In this document: piece by piece, positions 37,077-46,941 of the stretch
Numbering within the stretch: the stretch's first letter is position 1
Layout of the letters: every line of letters begins with the position of its first letter
Source of the DNA: Tillandsia leiboldiana
Taxonomy: Eukaryota > Streptophyta > Magnoliopsida > Poales > Bromeliaceae
NCBI GenBank assembly: GCA_029204045.2
Contig: CM055060.1
Coordinates: forward strand, 59,244,104 to 59,308,103
DNA: 64,000 bases
Direction: 5' to 3'
Translations under genes and position numbers: made by a program
The notes under the pieces: model-generated
Seen by the model: the letters and a program-made list of their open reading frames with translations, nothing else
Told to the model about the DNA's origin: nothing
The model's database searches: none

Positions 37077-40023
37077 TCACATCTGAGGTCCCAGAGGTAG
37101 CCTTCTCATTATCTCCTCATAAACTGATTGTGTGCTCCCATTCAACATCGGTAAGCTGGACCCTGCCATGGGTTCCTTTAGTTCTCCTTTCGGTATCATA
37201 AACCCGGATTCCATAGTTGGGCGATGAGCTAGAAATGTGTGAACCGCCACCGGCTGCGGCGGCGGCAGGAGAACTGGAACCTTCATTGCAGCCACCGTCC
37301 CAAGCCCCGCCATTGCAGCCATCGAGAGGTTCGCTAAGCCCGGTTGGCCCAACCCAAAGGAGAAGCTGCCTGCAGGCCCTAGATGATTTCTCGGAGGGAG
37401 GCTCAACGGTCCTAGAGGTGAATTGAACCGCACCAAGCCATCTTGCATTGGCTCGGACCGGCGGTGGAGGCCGTGGTGGGGTTGGGATGGTGATGCGACC
37501 GCAGAGCCCGGACTGGAGTTCGGGTGGCCGCTGCTTCTTGCAGCTGGAACTTCGTGGTTGTGCTTGCCTTCGTATGTCGTGATCACGGATTTGAGATCGT
37601 GCGATGCTCTCTCCACATGCTTTCGGACCGAGCAGCCCGGGTTTGTGCACTTGTAGTAGCTTCTGCGATAAGAAAAATTTATATTTATATATTCTTTTTT
37701 CGGCCGCCATACAGTGCTCTCAACCACAAAACAGCTAGAGAGAGGATCCAGGCTACTAAACAAGTTCAGAATAAGTAGAAATTGTGGATTTTATGATTCG
37801 AACCCGTAATGCCGAGGAAAACTGTGATGCAATGTTGAAACTCATTACCTTGGATTTGGATTTCCCTTGACCACTTTTTGCCCGTACTTGCGCCAACGAT
37901 ACCCGTCGTCGAGGATGTCAACATCACTAGTTGTCTGAACCACAACCCTCGGTTCCCGTACCGCCCTTGAAGCGCTGCCCATTTCAAAGGCACAGGCATC
38001 TAGCTTCCTACAAAACACACAAATCCGATGAATTTTAGTAATGTAACTAACATATATTTGACACGGAACTGTTCGTTTAAATCGAGCATCGAATATAACC
38101 TTCTTTTCGATTCATTCTCTTCCTCCTCGCCGTCTTGACCCAGAATCGCATCACCATTAGTCGCCCCATCATCGTCATCCTCGTTATCATCATTGGAAAG
38201 CGTGGATGAGACGTCGATCGCATCAGAAGGATCGCAGAACTCTGCAGCAGCCGATGATGTGGCCTCCATGCCATCACCTTGCCAATCTTGAGCATTTCCG
38301 TTTTGAGCAGCATCACCTTGCCAATCTTGGGCATTTCCGTTCTGGGAAGGCGGAACACCGGGGCGGCGACTCAAGGGCGGCTTCGGGTGGTTGTGTTTTC
38401 CCCTGTAGATTATCTCCGTTATATGACCTTCGTGAGAACGCTCTACTTTCTTCTTCACCGAGCAATTCAGGTGAGTACACTTATAATAACTTCGCGGAAA
38501 CTCGCTATGTTTAACTTGTTTTTGTCCATATTTCCTCCAATTGTACCCGTCCTCGGCCAGTGTACCGACAGCTAGCGAAGTGTTTTCTCCTCGTAGATCG
38601 GCTTCTCCCCCGTCTTGTCGGTTGTCGTTGGGGGGTGAAGAACTATTCAACTCTTGCTGATTCTGATTTTTCGTAATTTCGATTTCTTGCTCTACATGAA
38701 CGGTGTTTTCTTCTAAGCTCGGTGAAATTGGCGGATAATTCACAACCGGACTATCCTGGAAGTTACATCAACATATAGTGAGGCAACTAACTGAGGCATG
38801 CAATTTAGAAAACTAGGGAATTTTTGGATAAGAACGCAGCAATGCTGAATTAAGAACTCTTATTCTGCAAGTATTCTAATATCTCTTTCGTTTTATTTAT
38901 CATGGAAAGAATTGAAGTTCAGTACATTTTACCACACCATGCAATTAGAATTAGTAACAGATTAATGTAAAATGGTTTCCTGAACCCTCCTGGTAAATAA
39001 ATAATGCTTAATAATAACACCCCCAGTTATATTCTATAAGACATGAACTGGAAAGAAACTACTCAATGGCATGCTTAAACACACAACACATGATGCTTTT
39101 CAGTTTCAACCAACAATTTCACAGATTTTGTTGCAGAAATAATCATTACCGTGTTTTCTGCACTTGAAAGATAAGTGGGTTTTGACTCAAGAGGCGGCTT
39201 GAAGGCGAATTCTTCGGGAACATCTTCAAGTGGTTCATCCTCAATTTTGTTAGAAAGCGATACTGTCATCGAGCTAGAATTGTAATTATGTAAGAAGGAA
39301 ATTTTGCCTGTAGTTGGGGAAGGCTGACCCTAGAGAAAATAACAAATAGTTAGAAGGAAGGGTCAAGCAATTCAACATAGAAAGTGACAGATCAAGCTCG
39401 ATCTTCTGGTTGAAATGATACACCCAAAGCACAAATGAATACAAATTTCTGAGCAAGTAAAATGCCAATATGTAGTATTTAAAATGGTCTTCATCACAAT
39501 GAGAACTCAAATTTAGAACTTCCACTACTCGTTGCTTGCACAAACACCGACCACATACCAGAGAATTAGAGAGAAAAACCGGAGATTCCAACAATGTCGT
39601 CGGACTGAGACCGGGCGGAATCGTCAGGTAAGGAGACTGAACCTCTGCAGACGAGCTAACTATATTCGTCGGAAATGCCCGAGACATGTTGAGCTTCGGT
39701 AAATTGAGCCCGGCTCTCGCCGCCATTCTCTCAGAAAGACCACCATTGGTGTTCGGTTTCTGAAAATTAAATATATTCGGGTGGAGAGGAAGATTGTTCA
39801 AGAATTGCGACTTCGTCTGGCGAGCCTCTTCTGGCTTCGAACTCGCGACCATTTTTTGATCTACAGATCCATGAACATCTCCATTGCTTCCATTCTGTTT
39901 GAATGGATCAGGGAATGGTTTTGAACCAAAATTCTCATTCATAAAGTTTGAAATTAGTGTTCTTGGACTCGGATTCGGAGTCCAGTCGCCGATCACGGCG
40001 AGGCAATCATTTGCCTCGGCCAT
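37077..40023 (-). CDS. Group I WRKY transcription factor (two WRKY domains)
   Basis: Five minus-strand exons join in frame: 40023-39559, 39329-39150, 38755-38100, 38007-37849 and 37662-37077, giving 681 aa. The N-terminus contains a proline-directed serine cluster (SPYLTIPPGLSPTTLLESP) of the kind phosphorylated by MAP kinases in group I WRKYs. WRKYGQK occurs at about 288-294 and 472-478. Each is followed by a CX4C...HXH zinc finger: YYKCTHLNCSV...GKHNH and YYKCTNPGCSV...GKHNH. The C-terminal WRKY domain is split by an intron after NPNPR, as is usual in the family. It should bind W-boxes (TTGAC) in the nucleus. It resembles WRKY3/4/SUSIBA2-type proteins; exact orthology is not assignable. The linker has a 39-bp tandem duplication. 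The 5' flank holds (CT)n tracts and an ACGT-element cluster. Confidence 0.95.
38274..38345 (-). repeat. 39-bp tandem duplication in the WRKY linker
   Basis: Two near-identical copies, one starting at 38274 and one at 38313, encode NGNAQDWQGD twice (QNGNAQDWQGDAAQNGNAQD...). It is in frame and lies between the two WRKY domains. Confidence 0.9.
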
Positions 40024-40940
40024 GATTATTTCCAAATTGGCTTTGTGTTTGCAGCTCAGAATCGGCCTACATTTCAACCCAATTGAAGATTATCAAATCA
40101 AATGCATTAAATTTGCATCAAATTCAAAAGTGATTAGGAATGATAAAAGGAAACCATTTATCCGAAAAGGAACGGGAATCAACCAAAAAATTCTCACCTT
40201 GAGCCGAAGAACACCACCAAATCAACGTTCTGAGGATTCAAACCCGAGTGCAAAAATTTGAATCTACCGTGCAAATTCCAAAGAATTGTAAAAACCGAAC
40301 CGATCAAAACCATGAAAAAGCATCAATAATCCATGAATCAAAAGGGTGGCTCAAAATCACATTTTGAACACAACCCGCCCATTTCTGCGCAATACAACAC
40401 CAAAATCAGATAAAAAAAAAACACAAATTCCCCACCCCCCACCTCCCCCAAAAAAAAGAAAAATCAAAAGAGGGAGAAAACACAGTGAACAGAAACCAAC
40501 CAACCAAGCAAATAGGGGGAAAAAAAAAAAAAAGGGAGACAAAAGGCCCCAAAATAAGCAGTATAAAAGAGGAGGAACAAACCCAATTACATGCAACAGC
40601 TTAACAGGTCATAGACGCCCCTGAGAACCAATGATTGGCCTCCTCTGAGCTTCTATTATGGGAAATAGAGACAGTGAGAGTTAGAGAGAGAGAGAGAAAG
40701 AGAAAGAGATGTAGAAAGAGAGAGAGAGAGAGAGAGACAAGGATCAGAGACACAAATCATGAGGTGATTTTGGGGAATGGAAAATTCCCACAAATTTTAT
40801 GCTTTGCTCTTTCCCTTTACTTTAGAGAGAGAGAGAGTGTGTGTGTGTGTGTGTGTGAGTGAGAGAGAGAGAGGGGTGGTTTGACCGAGGAGAGAGAAAT
40901 AGAAAGGATTCGTTTGAAGTGAGAGAGAGAGCATTCATGG
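40024..40940 (-). promoter_or_regulatory. 5' leader/core promoter of the WRKY gene with CT microsatellites
   Basis: On the coding strand (CT)n tracts oppose (GA)n at about 40684-40735 and 40860-40875, with a (GT)n at about 40838-40857. A possible 5'-UTR intron has its donor near 40195 (CAAG/gtgaga). The start codon chosen at 40023 is the first ATG that opens the conserved MAEANDC...GDWTP N-terminus. Confidence 0.45.
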
Positions 40941-41259
40941 CGAGGTGCTCCTCTTTACCTCCTACTTTTTGCCTTTTAATTTATTTAATTAATTTTCTTT
41001 GTCGGTATTCGTTTAATAATGTATGTGCAGTCCTTCTACTCTTCTCATATTACTAATTGCTCCTTATACGCCACCACATGTCTCCCCAAAATAGTACGTT
41101 CACTGGGCGCACTTCTCTGCTAAGAATGTGTACTGTTCTTATATATATATATATAATAGTTTCAGCGTCAAAATTATATGGCATTAAAAAATTTAATTAA
41201 CACGTATATTTTAATTATTGAAAATTATATTTTTGTTATAAAAATAATAACTTAATTAA

Positions 41260-41560
41260 TTTTGTCTGAGGTAGTGGCACCACACAAAGCCGTTTCTATG
41301 TAACGGTTACGCCCAGGACTGGGTCGGAGAGGGGGCACAGTGAGCCATGCCAGCGTGCCACGTGGAGCGTTGTGGATCGTCCGTGGCGAGGGAACCCGAA
41401 TCGGAAGGAACGGCCTCACGCGGTTACTGCGTACATGGACGGCCTCTGATGTACCAGCTGTTGTCGAGCACCTCCCCAATTTGTTAATTTGTTCATGGGA
41501 GGTTTGCCACGTAGGATGTACACGTAAGCTAACCGTTGGCTCGTAAATTGCACCCTTACT
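41260..41560. promoter_or_regulatory. GC-rich ACGT-element island upstream of WRKY
   Basis: Contains GCCACGTGGA (G-box), TTGCCACGTAGG and TACACGTAAG within a GC-rich block in AT-rich DNA. It is 1.2-1.5 kb upstream of the WRKY start codon. A possible distal promoter element responding to bZIP/bHLH factors (inference). Confidence 0.4.
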
Positions 41561-41704
41561 CCCCCAACTTCTAGTCATTCTCACCTGGGCTCCAAAGGGG
41601 AGAATGATAAAAATAGTTTTCATATATAAATATTTATTTTTATTATTTAATTTATCATTATTTTATTTTTATCCAAATTCAAACTTTTCAAAGTTAATTA
41701 TCAA

Positions 41705-41747
<43 letters not shown>

Positions 41748-42950
41748 TATTAATTATTTCTCACACTTACGTACGCCCTTTGATTATTTTTTACCAAATA
41801 AATAGTAAAAGAAAAAGAATTTTAGTTTTACTGCTATACAACCAAACATCAAAAAAAAAAAAAAAAAAAAAAAAAATATCACCTAAACTTTATTTTGTCC
41901 AAAATTCTACTTCATCTTAAATTTCATCTTAAGTAAAACAAAAAGATCCCAGTACTTAAAAAACTTTTATAAGTATTTTTTTTAGTCCTTAAACTTTCTA
42001 AAAAATTTAAGCGTCTCTAAAAAGAAAAAAATTGCACCTTTACACTCTTAAAATTATTTACTAATTTTTTTACAAAAATATACAAAAATTTAATTCTTTT
42101 TAATTAAGAGCTTGGTTTTTGTGTGTGCACGCGCGCGTACTTGCGAGTTTTCTTGTTATGTTATGAATTATTCAACCAAATTTATATTTAATTATTTAGT
42201 GTTCAAAAATAGTTAGTATATGTGCATGAGTGCATCCTTAATTATTTTAACATAACATATATATAGATACCTATAACTTTAAAAACCGAAAATCCATTAT
42301 CGAAATGTACACAGTACCTAAAATAATAAGTATTTACTAAAATTTGTAGATAATGTTATAACGTACTGTTTCAAAAAATAAGAAGCACTAGCATGCATGG
42401 AACATAAATATGTATTACTGTAGATACAGATAATATATTGATTATTATAATTTATAGTTATCCTAACATCTTATATATTGAATATAAGATATTAAAATAT
42501 TGTTGTTGTTTGCTTCATTTTTTTAAAAATAAATGGTTATCTCATATAGTACCTGATTATAAGATTTTGACCTTAATTTCTATTAGGCTTCGACCTTACT
42601 CAGTTATATTTTTTAAAGCAAAAATATATTATTTTCGATCGGTTACAATGGCTACCTATGTCTTTTGAATCAATTAGTATAATTGATTAATAAACTTAAT
42701 TTGTGAGGTCAACTTAGGCACATGAGATAGAGATGTAGAGATGGGTTATTTAATTAATAGTTCTTAATTACTAGTTGTTAATCAAAAAAAAATTGTGGGT
42801 TAATTTTGAATAAACTATTTGCACATGTTGGTGGAAACATGGGCAAGCTTTTTGAATAGGGGAAATTTGATTGGGTGAAGCTCATGAGTTATGCTATGGA
42901 AGATTCTTTGCTTCAGTATGGATTTGATTTTGAATTTGGAATTAAGCTAG

Positions 42951-42953
<3 letters not shown>
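41561..42953. other. AT-rich intergenic DNA with (AAT)n
   Basis: (AAT)n at 41709-41747 and poly(A) near 41851-41875. No gene seen. Confidence 0.6.

Positions 42954-42995
<42 letters not shown>
42954..42995. repeat. (TA)n microsatellite, MITE target
   Basis: About 20 TA units directly left of a MITE; TA units resume on its right. Confidence 0.95.
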
Positions 42996-42998
<3 letters not shown>

Positions 42999-43166
42999 CA
43001 ATGCTACATGTACACCCGAAGGGGTGTACATCATACATCTCCACCATTTTAATGGTGGCGATATTTTTTACGGGTCACATTAAATGACCCATCATCACAC
43101 CCCCATCCTTAGATGAGTGGGGGTGTGAGATGTACACCCCTTACGGGTGTACACATAGCATTTTCC
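42996..43166 (+). mobile_element. MITE, GAGCAATGCT family (171 bp)
   Basis: Begins GAGCAATGCTACATGTACAC and ends GTGTACACATAGCATTTTCC. Internal CCACCATTTTAATGGTGG and ACGGGTCACATTAAATGACC are as in the other copies. Inserted in (TA)n, 14 bp left of a different hairpin element. Confidence 0.92.
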
Positions 43167-43180
43167 TATATATATATATA

Positions 43181-43416
43181 GTTGGGCTACAATACTCTTA
43201 AGAGTATCCCACCTCATTTGCTATTGAGTTTTTATCCGTCCGATCTCCTTGAGATCCGTGCAGTTTAAATAAAAGAAAGAGAGAGAAGGGAAAGTGAGTT
43301 TTTTTATTTTTCTCTCTCTTTCTTTTATTTAAACTGCACGGATCTCAAGGAGATCGGACGGATAAAAACTCAATAGCAAATGAGGTGGGATACTCTTAAG
43401 AGTATTGTAGCCCAAC
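43181..43416. mobile_element. Perfect-hairpin MITE (236 bp, 106-bp arms)
   Basis: Left arm 43181-43286 and right arm 43311-43416 are exact inverted complements by inspection, with a 24-nt loop at 43287-43310. Ends are GTTGGGCTACAATACTCTTA and its complement, related to the ends of the cluster at 13483-14157. Flanked by (TA)n on both sides. Perfect arms imply recent insertion or arm homogenisation. Confidence 0.93.
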
Positions 43417-43417
43417 G

Positions 43418-43455
<38 letters not shown>

Positions 43456-44120
43456 ATATGGGATCCATGCAAGCTACTTAATAAATGAATAAATAAACAA
43501 ATAAATATGGCTTGTGTAAGGGATGTGGACATGCACATATATGGAATTTAATTTATTTCCCTTAATCAATGCTCACTTGATCATCTCATGGCATTAAAGG
43601 AAAATAGTTGTTTCATGAGTCCTACTCGTGCACTCTTTTTAAAGCCTATTGCTATTGACAAGTTAGAATCTAATACATATTTTATTTTATTTTGTTTTAG
43701 TAAAAACTGCTTTGAATCATTTTTATACTGTCAAATGAGTCTAGTGACTTTCCGTATGGGCGGCGGATCTATTGGCGGGTACGGGTCGCAGTTTCGATCC
43801 CGAAACGTGACACGAGATCTCTTTAAAAAATTTAAAGCACTCCCCAATAGAATCAAATAGTTGAGGATGAAAAGAAAGAGTGGCAAAAAAGGATGGTGAA
43901 TACAAATGTACTCTCTAGAAACAAAGTTTCATTTGTTGAGCATGAAAAATATTTATCTTATCATCTAAATATTTTGATTTTCTTGCCAAATTGTATTACT
44001 TTAACTTGCCCAAAGAGCTGCTAACATCCTGTGAATTTCATGTAGGGACTATTGAAAGACATAGAAAGGGTCATACGCTACATTGCATAATTCATGTGGG
44101 TTCCCCTAGTACTGGACTAA
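43417..44120. other. Intergenic DNA, no confident gene
   Basis: (TA)n at 43421-43451. ORF 43588-43860 has no domain. GCAGTTTCGATCCCGAAACG near 43788 is a short palindrome-like sequence. Confidence 0.5.
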
Positions 44121-44442
44121 AGATTAATACTATGGACACAATGAAAGATTTTCTGAAGTGCAGTTCATTTGTCAGCTTTACAAAATAACAACATAGCAGG
44201 ATGTTGGTTGTTCTGTCTTTGTATCCTACTCGAATTCGTGCCCATTTAAATCCAAGTGATCGATGTCTAAGGAAGCACCTTTAAAGATTAATATTATGGA
44301 CACAACGAAAGGTTTTCTAAAGTGCAATTTATTTGCCAGCTTTACAAAATAACAACATAACACGGTGTTGGTTGTTCTGTCTTTGTATCCTACTCGAATT
44401 CGTGCCGCATTTAAATCCAAGTGATGTCTAAGGAAGCACCTT
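44121..44442. repeat. Tandem duplication of about 160 bp
   Basis: Copy 1 (44121-44281) and copy 2 (44285-44442) both run from AGATTAATA.TATGGACACAA through GCTTTACAAAATAACAACAT and TCGAATTCGTGCC to GTCTAAGGAAGCACCTT. They differ at scattered sites and by small indels. Confidence 0.92.
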
Positions 44443-44834
44443 GGGGTCGCTTTTGAGGTGTTGTAACACTACTTATAGAGACAAAAAAGAGTACACTTCA
44501 CCTACTAGATTAGAACTAAAAGCTCCTCCATTCAAAGAGACCAATACCAAACTTTGTGGCGCACAACTTTTGCTAATCATTCTTTTGTAGTTCATCATGG
44601 AATCAGATACTATCTATCTTTTTGACTGGTACCAGTTAGGTTAAATTGTTCTAAAGGAGGATTAATGAAGCTGTGGCAAATATGCAGGGGAGTAAGAACA
44701 CACTTTTTAGTGCATGCAAGTACTTGAAATAATAGTTATAGTGTACTTATATAACTTGAAACCCGAACTGTTGGAATTTAAGACAATTAATTGGGGATTC
44801 TTCAAAATGCGAGGACGCTGCTATAACCCAAGTT

Positions 44835-45484
44835 TGTTGAAAAGTTGGTATCCATCCCGTTACTAAATTTTGAGAATTCGCAATCTGATCCGGCATCAAT
44901 CGTTGTTGATCCGATAATCGCTCCGGTATTGATTGTCAGGATTTCGTAACGAAAACGTTAAATTAGATTTTTACTATAAATCCGTTTTCTTAACAAAAAA
45001 TTGATACAATCACAAAAAAATAAAATAAAATACAAATGAAATAAAATTTATTAAATAAAAGAAGAAATATATATGATTTCTCTTCTACATAAATAGTTTT
45101 AACCCAAACTCTCTTTCTAAATCTCCTTTATTTTTTTCTCATTTTTTATAAATCTAGAAGACTTCTCTTTCACCTATGCACATGATATACCATTGATCTA
45201 CGGGTAGGAAACCACACATGTCCTGGCCTCTTGCATCCATACACTAGATGCATCCACAATCACGACCATTTTGATCCTACTATATTGGCGTGACTAAATC
45301 TTACAGCTACCATCAAAAAAATAATAGTATTTATACTATATTTATAATTTACATAAAAAAAAACTACCAAAATCCTAATTTTGTTAGATTTATACTCTAA
45401 TTAATATTTAAATCTTACTTAATTTATTTTAATAAATTTAAATGCTGCTACCAATTCAACTACAAATCTAATAAAATCCTAGCA
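44835..45484 (-). mobile_element. Solo LTR of the Copia family, inverted
   Basis: Read on the plus strand it begins TGTTGAAAAG, then GAATTCGCAATCTGATCC and TTTACTATAAATCCG..TTTCTTAAC, and ends AACTACAAATCTAATAAAAT then CCTAGCA. These blocks are, in order, the reverse complement of the LTR at 23906-24576. There is no internal region on either side, so it is a solo LTR (LTR-LTR recombination) about 650 bp long and diverged. Flanks AAGTT and TTCTG show no clear target duplication. Confidence 0.8.
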
Positions 45485-45686
45485 TTCTGATATATATGTT
45501 CACATTTTATTTTTGAGAGAGAGAGAAAGTGGTCCTTCCGGAGGAGAGTGGTACAACACTTTGTAATGGGCATGACCCAACTGAGGACCACATGAAAGAT
45601 GTACTAGGTGCAATGCATAATGGATGAGGGTTCACACAAGTGAAGTGGGGACCGAGGCGCGTAATTCTCTACAAACCTGGTGTACA

Positions 45687-45813
45687 GAAAATTTCTGCAT
45701 ACTAATAATCTGATCGTGTATTTGAAGTTCGGGGACATCTCAACCGTCCATGAGTCCGAGATGAGCTCCACCCTCAGAACGACGGCCAGATTAACTAATA
45801 TGCAGAAATTTCC
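45687..45813. mobile_element. Short inverted-repeat element
   Basis: Left GAAAATTTCTGCATACTAAT and the complement of the right end GGAAATTTCTGCATATTAGT share about 35 bp (continuing AATCTG.TCGT). The interior has CATCTC..CCGTCCATGAG. A small MITE or fold-back element is likely; no target duplication is clear. Confidence 0.6.
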
Positions 45814-46080
45814 TTCGCATTGAATTTGTAGCCACTGTTTTTTCTATCTAAGATTGAAGTTGGAAAATTTTTCTCCATCGATTGGAAATTTAAACTTAAA
45901 GCTGGAACTGTTAAAAATGATGACGAAAGTAGAGATATTTGAGTATGTTGTTCTAATTTCCAAATAAGAATACATAGAGTGGGCCGAAAAAGAAAAAAAA
46001 AAAAGAAAAAAAAAAGAAAAAACTACTCTTTTGTCATTGCCATTTAGGGCAATACACAAATATACAGGCACAGAATATTA

Positions 46081-46224
46081 CTAGTTATCATTGATCTTTC
46101 TCTCGAGATACTTGCCACCGCGAGCTTGGAAGTGCGGTGTTTTGGCACTCCAAAACTGGTCCTCAGGGTCGAACTTCACTTTGCCAACATCTACTTCAGC
46201 AAGATTCCCTCCCCCGATGTTCAT
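46081..46224 (-). CDS. Small ORF of 47 aa, possible terminal exon or gene fragment
   Basis: Minus strand, ATG at 46224, stop TAG at 46083-46081. The translation MNIGGGNLAEVDVGKVKFDP followed by EDQFWSAKTPHFQARGGKYL and ERKINDN has unusually protein-like composition for this region (WSAKTP, aromatic residues, charged tail). It lies 0.7 kb downstream of the PPR gene on the same strand and could be a last exon of another gene, a retrocopy 3' end or chance. No family recognised. Confidence 0.35.
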   Translation of the reverse strand: MNIGGGNLAEVDVGKVKFDPEDQFWSAKTPHFQARGGKYLERKINDN

Positions 46225-46941
46225 TCATAGTCATAGTCCCTTCAAGCATGGCAACAAAACAAGTAAATAACATAATTCTGGTTAAGTGGCAGTTTCGGCA
46301 CATGAACTGAATCATAACTGGACAATCACTCTGTACTCGAGCATAACAAAGAGCAACACTTGATATATCGAGTGCGTTTGAGGTTCGTATAAGAACCTGC
46401 AACATTCAACTACTAAACTGTAATGCGTAGTATGAGCTAGCAGTTCAGCATCAGAAACACAAGAAGATAGCCAGAACATAATTACATCAACATGCATCAA
46501 CGAAGCAGAGATATAATGAATTATTTTAGAATTGTGCAAACCTTGCAGAGTTTTTCCGATGTGAGAAAATGTAAAAACTGTATTGTTTCTACAGAAAGGA
46601 GAACAAATATTCAGATACAGGAAAACATAGTATGAGTAATACTGTGATGGTGGCAACAAGAAAAGAGAACTCAATAACACTATCTTTAGCGAATGAATCT
46701 TTCTTATACGAATGGAAAGCCCTTGTAGAAACTTACAATGATTTCTTGCAATTGGCTGTAGTATCAATGCTCTCTCTCTCTCTCTGGCTTGCTTTAATAG
46801 GGTGTCAGGAGAACTTTACAAATCAAGATCAGCGTTCTCTGCAGCCTCCAATCAAGCTTGCATCTCCATGCATAGAACCGAATGAAGTTGGTGAAATTCA
46901 TCATTCGCTGTGGAGTTAAAACCAAAAATCACAAGCCACAA
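46225..46941 (-). other. 3' flank of the PPR gene
   Basis: Probably contains the PPR 3' UTR. ORFs on both strands here are short and without domains. Confidence 0.4.

Noticed and set aside
43780..43815. GTTTCGATCCCGAAACG, reminiscent of a tRNA T-arm
   Set aside because: No acceptor stem, D-arm or anticodon arm can be built around it; no intact tRNA gene was found in the window.
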